Of a stretch of DNA of 64,000 nt, positions 44,565 through 54,306 are shown piece by piece. The notes beneath the pieces were generated by a model that saw only the letters and a list, made by a program, of their open reading frames with translations, searched no databases and was not told the DNA's origin. The position numbers were made by a program, and so were the translations under genes. Where the stretch lies: positions 1,899,549 to 1,963,548 of the forward strand of contig JALOBK010000001.1 in the NCBI GenBank assembly GCA_023228325.1. Direction: 5' to 3'. Position 1 is the first letter of the stretch. Each line of letters opens with the position of its first letter. The stretch is from a bacterium. Its GTDB lineage: Bacteria > Auribacterota > UBA6266.

Positions 44565-45634
44565 AGATATTCTGTCTTCCCTTTTTTCTGTATCAAACTT
44601 ACAATTTTTTTCACTTCCGGCGCGCTATCCGCCGGACATACCATAACCGCATCCTCTGTTTTTACCGCTATAACACCATGCATATCCGCCATTCCCAAGG
44701 CTCCCTTATCGGATATTGCCACACAATCCCTGCAATTGGACATAAATACATCACCCGATATATAATTGCCCGAGGGATCCGGCTTTATAAACCTTTTGAG
44801 GCTGGCCCATGTCCCGAGGTCATCCCAGCCGAAATCACCCTCAACCATCGCGATATTCCGCGATTTCTCCATAAGGGCATAGTCTATGGAATCTTTCACC
44901 ATTCCCGGATATTCCCTGTTCATCACTTTTCTTATAGAATGTCCGGCGTTCAGGAAAAGAGACATGCTCTTCCTGTATTGGGGAGCATGCCTGATAAACT
45001 CATCGATAAACACATCAGCCCTCCATATAAACATCCCGCTGTTCCATTTTAATCCGCTTTTCAGATATCTCTTTGCAGCCTGAAGAGAAGGTTTCTCTTT
45101 GAATTTTTTTACGGGGAATATCCTGATTTTGTTTTTATTGCATAACTTTTTTCCATATTCTATATAGCCATATTCAGTGCTCGGATAATATGGAGTTATT
45201 CCCACTGTAACCAGTTTCTTTTCCCTGGACGCAAAACCGGATGCTTCTTTCAGTGTTTCCAGATAAACGGCCTCGTCGGAAATATAACTGTCCGCGGGAA
45301 GCATCAATATCACGGCATCTTTCATTTTCCGAAAAATAATAGCCGCGGCCAGGGCGGCGCACGGGGCGGTATTCCGTCCGACAGGCTCGGCGATTATATT
45401 CCCGCCGGGGATATCCTTAAGCTGTTTCTTCGCCGGGGCAAGCTGTTTGGCGCCTGTAATAACAAAAATATTTTGAGGCCTGACAAGTTTTTTAATCCTG
45501 GAAACGGAAAGCTGCGCAAGTGTTTTTTGCCCGTAAACCGCAAGGAATTGCTTGGGTGTCGATTCTCTGCTGCGCGGCCAGAACCTCTCCCCTTTTCCCC
45601 CGGCCATTAATACCGCATATATTTTCTTATTCAT
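44561..45634 (-). CDS. manC: Mannose-1-phosphate guanylyltransferase
   Basis: 357 residues; makes GDP-mannose from GTP and mannose 1-phosphate for envelope glycans. Motifs: LMAGGKGERFWPRSRESTPKQFL (nucleotide loop), LPADSYI, FKEKPSLQAAKRYL and EGDFGWDDLGTW. There is no C-terminal isomerase domain, so it is the short single-function form. It starts 6 bases after trpA and overlaps yqgF by 4, so it is transcribed with the tryptophan genes. Confidence 0.94.
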   Translation of the reverse strand: MNKKIYAVLMAGGKGERFWPRSRESTPKQFLAVYGQKTLAQLSVSRIKKLVRPQNIFVITGAKQLAPAKKQLKDIPGGNIIAEPVGRNTAPCAALAAAIIFRKMKDAVILMLPADSYISDEAVYLETLKEASGFASREKKLVTVGITPYYPSTEYGYIEYGKKLCNKNKIRIFPVKKFKEKPSLQAAKRYLKSGLKWNSGMFIWRADVFIDEFIRHAPQYRKSMSLFLNAGHSIRKVMNREYPGMVKDSIDYALMEKSRNIAMVEGDFGWDDLGTWASLKRFIKPDPSGNYISGDVFMSNCRDCVAISDKGALGMADMHGVIAVKTEDAVMVCPADSAPEVKKIVSLIQKKGKTEYL

Positions 45635-45640
45635 TCCTGC

Positions 45641-46438
45641 CTACATAAGCCCTTTTGTCAGTGATGCAATATATTTTTTCATTACTTTTCCAATATTCGC
45701 CGAGTTAATATTATCCTCAATCTTTTTCACAGCGGCGCTTCCCACGACAACCGCATCACAATACCCGGATACTTCCTTTACCTGCCCGGGAGTAGAGATG
45801 CCGAAACCGACAGCGACAGGTAATTTCGTATGCTTTTTTATCTTTTTCACCATAGACGGAGCATCCCCGCTTAAATCCTTCCTCGCGCCTGTAACCCCTG
45901 TTCTCGAGACACAATATATAAAACCCGAAGAAACCCTGACAATATCCCTTATTCTGTTTTCGGGAGTAGTCGGGGTTATCAGAAATATTGTTTTGATATT
46001 ATTTTTTGACGCCAATAAAACATATTCCTCCGCTTCCTCATGGGGAAGGTCCAATATCAGCACTCCGTCCACCCCGTTTTTGCCGCAATCAAAAATAAAT
46101 CTTTTTAATCCATAATTTAAGACGGGATTATAATACGTAAAAAGGACCAAAGGGATATCTATTTTCCCCTTCCTGATCCTTTTCACAAGATTTAAAACAT
46201 CTCTCACGGAGGTATGCCGCTTTAAGGATCTTGAAGAAGCTCTCTGTATGGTAGGCCCGTCGGCCAGCGGATCGGAAAAAGGTATCCCGAGTTCAAGTAT
46301 ATCGACTCCGGCTTTTTCAACCTGGGAAATAATTTTGAAAGAATCGGACATATCGGGATCGCCGGCGGTCAGGTAAAGGATAAACCCCTTCCCTGAAGTT
46401 TTTCTGAGTTCAGCAAATTTTTTATCTATTCTGTTCAT
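45641..46438 (-). CDS. trpA: Tryptophan synthase alpha subunit
   Basis: 265 residues from the ATG at 46438. With this start the catalytic residues fall at E49 (LELGIPFSDPLADG) and D60, the same numbers as in Salmonella TrpA, which supports the choice over the TTG at 46447 that overlaps the trpB stop. It cleaves indole-glycerol phosphate and passes indole to TrpB. Confidence 0.97.
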   Translation of the reverse strand: MNRIDKKFAELRKTSGKGFILYLTAGDPDMSDSFKIISQVEKAGVDILELGIPFSDPLADGPTIQRASSRSLKRHTSVRDVLNLVKRIRKGKIDIPLVLFTYYNPVLNYGLKRFIFDCGKNGVDGVLILDLPHEEAEEYVLLASKNNIKTIFLITPTTPENRIRDIVRVSSGFIYCVSRTGVTGARKDLSGDAPSMVKKIKKHTKLPVAVGFGISTPGQVKEVSGYCDAVVVGSAAVKKIEDNINSANIGKVMKKYIASLTKGLM

Positions 46439-46443
46439 GATAA

Positions 46444-47619
46444 TCAAGATATGTAATCGCCCACAACCTGCACGTCCTTATCGCCTCTGCCTGACAGGTT
46501 GATTATTATCAGTTTGTTTCTGCCCAGCTTTTTACGGTTTTTCATTACATACGCTACCGCATGAGCGCTTTCAAGCGCAGGGATTATACCCTCGTTTTTA
46601 CATAAAAAAATAAAAGCATTCACCGCATCTTTGTCGGAAACCGCATCGTATTGGATTCTGCCTTTTTCAAAAAGGTAACTGTGTTCGGGCCCCACACCCG
46701 CATAATCCAGGCCGGCTGAGATGGAATGCGTGGTGGATATCTGCCCATTTTCATCCTGCAGGACATAAGATTTAGAACCGTGCAGAACTCCTATCCGCCC
46801 CCCTTTAAAACGAGCGGCGTGCTTTCCTGTTTTAATACCCAGTCCACCGGCTTCGACACCTATAAATTTAACTTTTTTATCTTTCAGAAAATTATAGAAT
46901 AAGCCTATGGAGTTGCTGCCCCCGCCGACACAGGCGACCAGATAATCGGGAAGCCTTCCCTCTTTCTTCAAAATCTGACTTTTAGCTTCCACACCGATAA
47001 TCTTCTGAAAATCCCTTACAATCATAGGATAAGGGTGCGGGCCGCCGACAGAACCCAGGATATAATGAGTATGGCGCACATTCGTTACCCAATCCCTGAT
47101 TGCCTCATTCATTGCATCCTTCAGCGTTCTGCTCCCCGATTTAACGCTGATAACATTAGCTCCCAGAAGGTTCATCCTGAATACATTGAGGTTCTGCCTG
47201 TGAATATCCTCTTCTCCCATATATATCTCGCATTTTATGCCGAACATTGCGGAAACGGTGGCAGCGGCGACACCATGCTGTCCCGCCCCTGTTTCCGCTA
47301 TTATCCGTTTCTTCCCCATCCTTCTGGCAAGAAGTATCTGTCCGATAGTGTTATTGATTTTATGGGCTCCCGTATGAAGCAGATCTTCCCTCTTAAGATA
47401 AATCTTATGCCCGAGTTTCCGCGATAACCTTTCCGCATAGTAAAGAGGCGTAGGCCTGCCGGCATATTCATGAAGATAATAATTCAACTCGTCCTTAAAT
47501 GATTTTTCTTTTATGCATTTCCTGTAACATATCTCAAGCTCGGCGAGCGCATTCATTAACGTTTCAGGCACAAACTTGCCGCCGAATTTTCCGAACATTC
47601 CTCTTTTATCGGGATTCAT
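46444..47619 (-). CDS. trpB: Tryptophan synthase beta subunit
   Basis: 391-residue PLP enzyme that joins indole and serine. Lys87 in HTGAHKINN holds PLP; AETGAGQHGVA and CVGGGSNSIG (phosphate loop) and the C-terminal NLSGRGDKD are present. It is the TrpB1 type that pairs with TrpA, whose gene follows directly. Confidence 0.98.
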   Translation of the reverse strand: MNPDKRGMFGKFGGKFVPETLMNALAELEICYRKCIKEKSFKDELNYYLHEYAGRPTPLYYAERLSRKLGHKIYLKREDLLHTGAHKINNTIGQILLARRMGKKRIIAETGAGQHGVAAATVSAMFGIKCEIYMGEEDIHRQNLNVFRMNLLGANVISVKSGSRTLKDAMNEAIRDWVTNVRHTHYILGSVGGPHPYPMIVRDFQKIIGVEAKSQILKKEGRLPDYLVACVGGGSNSIGLFYNFLKDKKVKFIGVEAGGLGIKTGKHAARFKGGRIGVLHGSKSYVLQDENGQISTTHSISAGLDYAGVGPEHSYLFEKGRIQYDAVSDKDAVNAFIFLCKNEGIIPALESAHAVAYVMKNRKKLGRNKLIIINLSGRGDKDVQVVGDYIS

Positions 47620-47636
47620 TGTTGAAATTTCCTTCT

Positions 47637-48260
47637 TTAAAATATTAGCGCTTTTTTCGCAAGATTAATGAAATCCTTCATTTTAGCGTGATCTTTTATC
47701 CCTGGAGATTTTTCAATCCCGCTGGATACATCCACGGCGTCAGGCTTAACCGTCATCAAAGCCCCTATAAGATTTCCTATTTTAAGGCCCCCTGACAGGA
47801 TAACAGCTTTGTTCTCCCTTCTTAGAGAAGATACTATATGCCAGTCAAATGCATGTCCTGTCCCGCCCCTTTTATTCTTATCGTAAGCATCCAGGAGTAT
47901 GAAATCAGTCGCGGAATATTTTTCTATCTCCTGAATATCATCTTTACCTGAAACCCTGAAGGCTTTGATTATCTTGCGCCCGAAATTACCGCAGAACTCC
48001 GGTGTCTCATCGCCGTGAAACTGAAGATAATCGAGATCACAAAAATCCGCAATCCGCCGTATTTCCCTCTCATCTTCATTTACAAACACACCCACAGTTG
48101 TGACAAATGGAGGTAAAGACCTGATAATTTTTCTTGCTTCGTCCGGTTTTATTTTTCTCGGGCTGTCTGCGAAAACAAAACCGAGCGCATCGGCCCCGTA
48201 AGCGCACGCCGCATCCGCGTCTTCAAAATTTGTAATCCCGCAGATTTTGACTCTTATCAT
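47637..48260 (-). CDS. trpF: Phosphoribosylanthranilate isomerase
   Basis: 207 residues from the ATG at 48260, two codons inside a possible TTG start. VKICGITNFEDA at the N-terminus with catalytic Cys, FHGDETPEFC, LLDAYDKNKRGGTGHAFDW and LSGGLKIGN are typical. Third enzyme of the tryptophan branch. It sits between trpC and trpB. Confidence 0.97.
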   Translation of the reverse strand: MIRVKICGITNFEDADAACAYGADALGFVFADSPRKIKPDEARKIIRSLPPFVTTVGVFVNEDEREIRRIADFCDLDYLQFHGDETPEFCGNFGRKIIKAFRVSGKDDIQEIEKYSATDFILLDAYDKNKRGGTGHAFDWHIVSSLRRENKAVILSGGLKIGNLIGALMTVKPDAVDVSSGIEKSPGIKDHAKMKDFINLAKKALIF

Positions 48261-48270
48261 AACCAACCCT

Positions 48271-49056
48271 TTAATGTTTTGAAATTTTAAACGCTTTTAT
48301 CATCGCCTTCTTATCTTTTTCCTTCATAAGGGATTCCCCGACCAGTACAGCGTCAGCCCCCGCGTTAGCGACGCGCATTACATCCGATTTTGAAGAAAAA
48401 CCGCTTTCGGATATTTTTATGATGCCTTCCGGGATTTCAGGCAAAAGTTTTTCCGATGTTCCGATATCTATCTTAAAATCGTTCAGGTTCCTGTTGTTTA
48501 TACCGATGATTTTTATCCCGTTGATGCCAATAACATTATTCAGCTCATATTCGTCATGGACTTCAACGATTACATCAAGATACAGATTAAACGATATGTC
48601 CAGCATCTCTTTAATTTTATCTTTCGAAACGGCTTTTGCTATTAAAAGCACGGCATCAGCCCCGGCAGCCTTGCTCTCATAAAGCTGATAAGTGTCTATA
48701 ATAAAATCCTTCCTTAACACAGGCAGTTTAGTATTAACCTTTATATTGACCATGTCGTCCAGAGAACCTTTAAAATATTTTTCATCTGTCAACACCGATA
48801 TCGCATCAGCTCCGCCCTCTTCATACTGGGAAACAATGGAAACAGGGTCATAGGAATCGACTATATCGCCTTTTGAAGGTGAGGCTTTTTTTAATTCTGC
48901 GACGACGGATATAAAATCATCCTGATTTATCGCGGCGGCAAACGGCCTGGTCAAAGGCGCCATTTCGCATTTATCTTTCAGGATCTCCAGAGGTAATTTC
49001 TTTTTTCTTTCTTTAATTTCCTGTTCCTTATATTTTAATATTTCTTCAAGTATCAT
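48271..49056 (-). CDS. trpC: Indole-3-glycerol-phosphate synthase
   Basis: 261 residues from the ATG at 49056, which has GGGGA upstream and lies 7 bases after trpD; an earlier in-frame ATG at 49086 would overlap trpD. Motifs: VVAELKKASPSKG (catalytic Lys), VLTDEKYFKGS, LPVLRKDFIID, IIGINNRNLNDFKID and ISESGFSSKSD. It is a single-function protein, not fused to TrpF. Confidence 0.97.
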   Translation of the reverse strand: MILEEILKYKEQEIKERKKKLPLEILKDKCEMAPLTRPFAAAINQDDFISVVAELKKASPSKGDIVDSYDPVSIVSQYEEGGADAISVLTDEKYFKGSLDDMVNIKVNTKLPVLRKDFIIDTYQLYESKAAGADAVLLIAKAVSKDKIKEMLDISFNLYLDVIVEVHDEYELNNVIGINGIKIIGINNRNLNDFKIDIGTSEKLLPEIPEGIIKISESGFSSKSDVMRVANAGADAVLVGESLMKEKDKKAMIKAFKISKH

Positions 49057-49063
49057 AAGCCGT

Positions 49064-50077
49064 TTATCCCCTGTTGGTAAAAGCAATCAATGATTTAAGT
49101 TTATTATACGCCCTGCCCGAATCAATGGATTCAACCGCCATGGATATCGATTCATCCATATCCTTCCCTTTCCCCGCGCACATTATAGCCGCGCCCGCAT
49201 TTAATAATACAATATCCCTGGGCGCCGATTTTTCACCTTTGAGCACAGATAAAAGTATACGCGTGTTGTAATCCGCGTCTCCTCCTTTTATATCATTTAC
49301 GGAAGCTGTTTTGAAACCGTAATCTCCCGGATTTATTTCGTAATCTTTTACTTTCCCGTTGTTCAGTTCCGAAACAAATGTCCTGTCCGTAATTGTAATC
49401 TCGTCTATGCCGTCCATGCCGTGGACCACCATCGCCCTTCTTGTGCCTAATTTGTTCAAAACTTCGGCTAAAATACGAGTGTATTGCCTGTTAAAAACAC
49501 CTATGAGCTGATATTCGGCCGATGCGGGATTTGTAATAGGCCCGAGTATATTAAAAATTGTCCTTGTCTTCAGTTCTTTCCTGGGGCCGGTCGCAAACCG
49601 CATGGCAGGATGAAATGACGGGGCAAACAAAAAACCTATACCGACCTTGTCAATACAATCTGCAACCCCGGTTTCGTCAATGTTTACATTTACTCCCGCT
49701 TTCAGTAAAACATCCGCGCTCCCGCATTTGCTTGAAACAGCCTTATTGCCGTGTTTCGCGACCTTAATACCGGCCCCCGCGGCAACAAAAGCGGTTACTG
49801 TTGATATGTTAAACGTATCGGCCCCGTCGCCGCCGGTCCCGCATGTATCCAGCACATCATCTGTTATGTTTATTTTTTTCGCCTCTTTTCTCATGGCCAG
49901 CGCGCTGCCGGTAATCTCATCAATACTCTCGCCTTTCATTTTCAAGGCAATCAGGTAACCGGCTATCTGGGAAGGCAAAACGCTGCCGTGCATGATCTGG
50001 CTCATCACATCAAATGATTCTTCAACGGTCAGGTTCTGCTTCTCCGCAATTTTCGAAATAGCTTCTGTTATATCCAT
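49064..50077 (-). CDS. trpD: Anthranilate phosphoribosyltransferase
   Basis: 337 residues. CGTGGDGADTFNIST (PRPP loop), KHGNKAVSSKCGSADVL, and GPITNPA are all present. Transfers phosphoribose to anthranilate. It is not fused to TrpG. It starts 3 bases after the patatin-like gene that separates it from trpG. Confidence 0.97.
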   Translation of the reverse strand: MDITEAISKIAEKQNLTVEESFDVMSQIMHGSVLPSQIAGYLIALKMKGESIDEITGSALAMRKEAKKINITDDVLDTCGTGGDGADTFNISTVTAFVAAGAGIKVAKHGNKAVSSKCGSADVLLKAGVNVNIDETGVADCIDKVGIGFLFAPSFHPAMRFATGPRKELKTRTIFNILGPITNPASAEYQLIGVFNRQYTRILAEVLNKLGTRRAMVVHGMDGIDEITITDRTFVSELNNGKVKDYEINPGDYGFKTASVNDIKGGDADYNTRILLSVLKGEKSAPRDIVLLNAGAAIMCAGKGKDMDESISMAVESIDSGRAYNKLKSLIAFTNRG

Positions 50078-50080
50078 ATA

Positions 50081-51016
50081 TTATAATCCCAATAATGATT
50101 TTACTTCGGGAAGCGCCTTTAACCCCGCTTCCTTTCCGTGTTCTATTATGTCTTTCATCCTGAAATAACCCATCGGCGGAACATTGCTGACATCGGGATA
50201 TATCACATAATCGGGTTTATCTTTTTTAAGCCTGAGAGCGGCTATATTATCCTCCATAATATATATTGAATTTATTACAACATCAAACATATTAATATTG
50301 TCTTTTTCCGCCTGATCCTCCGCCGAAGCTTCGTCTTTTATATTTGAAAGGAAATCATCGACTTTATTTTTAACATCCTCAGGCGAAGGGATAACCCCGT
50401 TTTTCCTGCTCCGGTTTATCACAATCTCCTTATTGTAATTTTTGACTTCGGTATTGACTTTGACTCCTATCGCAATGATATCTTTATCAATCGACTTCAG
50501 AATAGAAACAGGGACAGGGTTCATTATGCTCCCGTCCACAAGGTGCTTTCCGTCAATTTTTACCGGAATAAATACGCCCGGAATGGAGATACTCGCTCTT
50601 ACGGCCTGAATCAGGTTTCCCCGGGACAGTATAACTTCCTCGCCGGAAAGAATATCGGCGGCAACGACCGCAAGAGGTATATCCAGATCTTCAAATGTTT
50701 TATTGCCCAGAAAATAAAAAAGGAATTTCTCAATATTATATCCGCTTATCAAACCCAGCCGCGAAGGCTTCGGCATGAAAAGACTTATTATCTGTTTCTT
50801 ATCCAGAGAAAGAAGCAGCTCCTCAAATTCTTTCATCGGAAAAGAAGAACAGTATACGGCGCCGATCAATGCCCCGATACTTGTTCCGCAAACACAATCA
50901 AATCTTATGCCGTTTTCTTCGAATACCCTGAGGACCCCTATATGAGAAAGACCTTTTGCGGCGCCGCTCCCGAGAGCTATTCCTATCTTTTTCTTTTTTT
51001 TCTTTAAAAAAAACAC
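50081..51016 (-). CDS. Patatin-like phospholipase (RssA/NTE-type)
   Basis: 311 residues. Oxyanion loop GSGAAKG (16-22), nucleophile Ser46 in GTSIG, and catalytic Asp161 in VDGSIMNPVP make a full patatin dyad. The N-terminus is a lysine run (KKKKKK), and no signal peptide is seen, so it should act in the cytoplasm or on the inner membrane. The start is GTG at 51016. It sits between trpG and trpD although it has no known role in tryptophan synthesis. Confidence 0.9.
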   Translation of the reverse strand: MFFLKKKKKKIGIALGSGAAKGLSHIGVLRVFEENGIRFDCVCGTSIGALIGAVYCSSFPMKEFEELLLSLDKKQIISLFMPKPSRLGLISGYNIEKFLFYFLGNKTFEDLDIPLAVVAADILSGEEVILSRGNLIQAVRASISIPGVFIPVKIDGKHLVDGSIMNPVPVSILKSIDKDIIAIGVKVNTEVKNYNKEIVINRSRKNGVIPSPEDVKNKVDDFLSNIKDEASAEDQAEKDNINMFDVVINSIYIMEDNIAALRLKKDKPDYVIYPDVSNVPPMGYFRMKDIIEHGKEAGLKALPEVKSLLGL

Positions 51017-51055
51017 CCTGCCGCCCTTATATAATGCCGGAAAAACCGGCTGTTT

Positions 51056-51619
51056 TTAAAGTTTCAGGAAATTATTGATTATTTTTTTTCCTTCTTTGGT
51101 CAATACCGATTCCGGATGGAACTGGACGCCCCATACCGGAAATTTCCTGTGTTTTACGGCCATTATTTCCTTTTCTTTTGTTACGGCGGTAATATCCAGG
51201 CAATCAGGAACGCTGTCCTTCCCGATTACAAGGGAATGATATCTTGTGGCGATAAACGGGTTCTCCACATTTTCGAAAATATCTTTGCCGTTATGATAAA
51301 TCATCGAAGTTTTACCGTGCATGAGTTTATCCGCCCTAACTATTTTTCCCCCAAAGGCCTCCCCTATACATTGATGGCCCAGGCATACTCCGAGAATAGG
51401 TTTTTTACCCGACATTTTTCTTATCAGCTCAACGGAAATGCCCGCTTCACGGGGGGTGCATGGTCCGGGCGAAATAATCAGCTTCTCAAACTTTATCTTT
51501 TCAACGTCTTCTACGGAAATCTTATCGTTGCGGTATACAAGCGGAGTATAACCCAATTCTCCTATATACTGGACGATGTTATATGTAAAGGAATCGTAAT
51601 TATCTATCAATAAAATCAT
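51056..51619 (-). CDS. trpG: Anthranilate synthase component II (glutamine amidotransferase)
   Basis: 187 residues, class I amidotransferase that feeds ammonia to TrpE. It starts LLIDNYDSFTYNIVQYIGELG; catalytic Cys in GVCLGHQCIGEAFGG; His-Glu in VQFHPESVLT. In organisms with one copy it may also serve p-aminobenzoate synthesis. It is 13 bases after trpE. Confidence 0.95.
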   Translation of the reverse strand: MILLIDNYDSFTYNIVQYIGELGYTPLVYRNDKISVEDVEKIKFEKLIISPGPCTPREAGISVELIRKMSGKKPILGVCLGHQCIGEAFGGKIVRADKLMHGKTSMIYHNGKDIFENVENPFIATRYHSLVIGKDSVPDCLDITAVTKEKEIMAVKHRKFPVWGVQFHPESVLTKEGKKIINNFLKL

Positions 51620-51632
51620 ACTGTTCTCCGGA

Positions 51633-53114
51633 TTAGTTTTTAAACATTTCAGCCAATTCCACGGCTTTTACCATAGCTTTCGCTTTATTAACGGTTTCAA
51701 AAAATTCTTTTTCAGGGACCGAATCCGCGACAATCCCCGCCCCCGCCTGAATAAACGCTTTTTTCCCCTTAACAACCATTGTCCTTATGGCAATGGCAGA
51801 ATCCAGGTTTCCCGAAAAACTGAAATATCCGATTGCCCCCGAGTATATCCCTCTCTTATCTTTTTCAAGCTCGTCTATTATCTGCATAGCTCTTATCTTG
51901 GGCGCGCCGCTCACTGTTCCTGCGGGAAATGTCGCTTTCACCAGGTCATAGATATCAAATCCCCTTTTCAGTTTCCCGTTGATATCAGAAACTATATGCA
52001 TAACATGAGAATATTTTTCGATTACCATAAGTTCTTTGACTTTCACGGAACCGGGATTGCAGACTCTCCCTATATCGTTTCTGCCCAGATCAACGAGCAT
52101 TATATGTTCCGCTTTTTCTTTTTCGTCTTTGAGTAATCCTGTCTGCAGTTTCAGGTCTTCTTCTTCGCTGGAGCCTCTTATCCTGGTTCCCGCTATAGGC
52201 CTCAGCTCGACATTGCCGTCTTCACATCTCACATGCACTTCGGGGGAAGAACCTATGATTCCGATATCCCCCAGTTTAAGATAGAACATATAAGGAGACG
52301 GGTTGACAGACCTTAATGCCCTGTAAAGATTGAACTCCGATGTCTTGAAATCAACACAAAATCTCTGGGATAAGACAACCTGAATGATATCTCCCGCCTT
52401 TATATATTCCTTTGCTTTTTTAACAATACTCTCAAAATTTACCTTGGTCATATTTGATTTCACTCTTGATTTCTTAACAGGAATATACGATTCAGCGGGA
52501 AGCGGCTTTAAAGGTTTCCTGAGTTTTGATATCACCGTGTTTATTTTCTTTACCGCATTATCATACGCTTTAGCCGGGCTGTCCTTAATAAACGCGTTGC
52601 CTACAACTTTCATGGTATGGTTGACATGGTCAAATATCACGATGGTATCCGTTATCATGAAGAGACTATCGGGAAAACCGAGAGTATCCGTATTTGAATC
52701 CGGAACTTTCGGCTCAAAAAAACGCACTGAGTCATATGAGATATAACCCACGGCGCCGCCGTAAAAACGCGGCAACCGGCTGTCTTCAACAGGCTTATAC
52801 CCGGACATAAGATGTTTTAGTTCGTCAAGCGGAGTTTTAGATGTTCTGAAAATTCTCTTTTTCCCTTCCTCCAATATGGTAATTTCATTACCCTTGGATG
52901 AAAAAACAAGAGTGGGATCGGCTCCCAAAAAGGAATATCTCGCGATATTTTCGCCGCCTTCAACGCTTTCAAGCAGAAATCCGTATTCTTTCGACGCGAT
53001 TTTCCTGTAGGCGGAAACAGGCGTTTCCATATCCGCAAGGATTTCCTTGAAGACCGGAATAAGATTACCTCTCTTCGCTTTTTTGATAAACATTTTTTTG
53101 TCGGGATAAAACAT
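51633..53114 (-). CDS. trpE: Anthranilate synthase component I
   Basis: 493 residues; converts chorismate to anthranilate. The C-terminal catalytic block has RPIAGTRIRGSSEEED, DLGRNDIGRVC, FPAGTVSGAPKIRAM and GAIGYFSF. The feedback-inhibition element LLESVEGGENIARYSF near residue 49 contains the usual LLES motif, so tryptophan inhibition is likely. It begins 11 bases after hisI, joining the histidine and tryptophan gene sets. Confidence 0.96.
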   Translation of the reverse strand: MFYPDKKMFIKKAKRGNLIPVFKEILADMETPVSAYRKIASKEYGFLLESVEGGENIARYSFLGADPTLVFSSKGNEITILEEGKKRIFRTSKTPLDELKHLMSGYKPVEDSRLPRFYGGAVGYISYDSVRFFEPKVPDSNTDTLGFPDSLFMITDTIVIFDHVNHTMKVVGNAFIKDSPAKAYDNAVKKINTVISKLRKPLKPLPAESYIPVKKSRVKSNMTKVNFESIVKKAKEYIKAGDIIQVVLSQRFCVDFKTSEFNLYRALRSVNPSPYMFYLKLGDIGIIGSSPEVHVRCEDGNVELRPIAGTRIRGSSEEEDLKLQTGLLKDEKEKAEHIMLVDLGRNDIGRVCNPGSVKVKELMVIEKYSHVMHIVSDINGKLKRGFDIYDLVKATFPAGTVSGAPKIRAMQIIDELEKDKRGIYSGAIGYFSFSGNLDSAIAIRTMVVKGKKAFIQAGAGIVADSVPEKEFFETVNKAKAMVKAVELAEMFKN

Positions 53115-53125
53115 ATATTTATAAC

Positions 53126-53521
53126 CTATCCATTCTTTTTGCCGTAAACCTCGCCGGGGTCAAAAATCTTTTTCCCGCACTCTTTCCATTCCCCGTTGAC
53201 ATATTTATTAAAGAAACAGCTTCTGTAGCCCGTATGACAGGCCGCGCCGCCTTTTTGTTCAACTTTAAAAAGCAGGCAATCCCTGTCACAGTCAACCCTT
53301 ATTTCTTTCACAACCTGTATATTACCGGACGTTTCGCCTTTTACCCAGAATTTCTGTCTCGATCTGCTCCAGTAAGTCATCTTCCCCGATTCTATAGTTC
53401 TTTTCAGAGATTCCCCGTTCATATATGCCACCATCAATACTTCATTATCCGAAACATCCACCACAACGGCCGGGATCAATCCATCTGAATCATACTTCAT
53501 GTCCTTTATAATGTTATCCAT
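53126..53521 (-). CDS. hisI: Phosphoribosyl-AMP cyclohydrolase
   Basis: 131 residues, histidine pathway step 3. VDCDRDCLLFKVEQ and GGAACHTGYRSCF give the metal-binding Asp and Cys residues. It lacks the HisE pyrophosphohydrolase domain that is fused in many bacteria, and no hisE is nearby. It is the last his gene before trpE. Confidence 0.96.
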   Translation of the reverse strand: MDNIIKDMKYDSDGLIPAVVVDVSDNEVLMVAYMNGESLKRTIESGKMTYWSRSRQKFWVKGETSGNIQVVKEIRVDCDRDCLLFKVEQKGGAACHTGYRSCFFNKYVNGEWKECGKKIFDPGEVYGKKNG

Positions 53522-53547
53522 TAATTTCCCTCCGTGACATTACATTT

Positions 53548-54306
53548 TTATATTCTTACCGGTATCCCTTTCCTCATCAGGTACTCTTTTACCGCCGGCA
53601 CTGATAATTTATTATAATGGAATATCGATGCCGCTAAAGCGGCATCGGCAAAACCCTCATTAAATACCCTGTATATATGTTCCGCATTCCCTGCGCCCCC
53701 GGAAGCTATAACGGGTATGGAAACGGCTTTAGAAACTGTTTTTGTCAGTTCGATGTCGTATCCATCGGTTGTTCCGTCAGCATCCATGCTGGTCAGCAAT
53801 ATTTCCCCGGCGCCTAAAGACTCGATTTCTTTCGCCCAGAGAACCGCGTCTTTTTCAACGGGCGTCCTGCCGCCGTTAATAAATATCTTCCACAGTCCGG
53901 GACCCTGCATTTTGGCGTCTATCGCTACGACAATGCACTGAGAGCCGAAAATCGAAGAGGCTTTTTTTATAAAGCGGGGATCCCTGACCGCCGGCGTATT
54001 TATTGAGACTTTGTCGGCGCCATTATTCAGCAGCTGCCGTATATCCTCTATTGTGCTTATGCCGCCCCCTACGGTTAAAGGTATAAAACATTTTTCAGCT
54101 GTTTTCCTGACAACTTCAATCATTATTTTCCTTTTCTCGTGGGATGCTGTAATATCAAGGAAAACAAGTTCATCGGCATTCATTTTATTGTAAATCCCGG
54201 CAATTTCAACAGGATCTCCGGCATCTTTCAAACCCTCGAAATTAATACCCTTGACTACCCTGCCTTCCTTAACATCAAGACACGGTATTATTCTTTTAGC
54301 AAGCAT
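53548..54306 (-). CDS. hisF: Imidazole glycerol phosphate synthase, cyclase subunit
   Basis: 252 residues from the ATG at 54306 (MLAKRIIPCLDVKEGRVVKG), overlapping the end of hisA by 11 bases; an earlier start is open but atypical. TIM barrel with catalytic Asp in PCLDV and in VVAIDAK, and ILLTSMDADGT. It works with HisH to form the imidazole ring. Confidence 0.97.
   Translation of the reverse strand: MLAKRIIPCLDVKEGRVVKGINFEGLKDAGDPVEIAGIYNKMNADELVFLDITASHEKRKIMIEVVRKTAEKCFIPLTVGGGISTIEDIRQLLNNGADKVSINTPAVRDPRFIKKASSIFGSQCIVVAIDAKMQGPGLWKIFINGGRTPVEKDAVLWAKEIESLGAGEILLTSMDADGTTDGYDIELTKTVSKAVSIPVIASGGAGNAEHIYRVFNEGFADAALAASIFHYNKLSVPAVKEYLMRKGIPVRI

Noticed and set aside
51036..51050. GCCGG-AAAAA-CCGGC hairpin between trpG and the patatin gene as a terminator.
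   Set aside because: Only 5 bp of stem and no T-run on the - strand; transcription probably continues to trpD.
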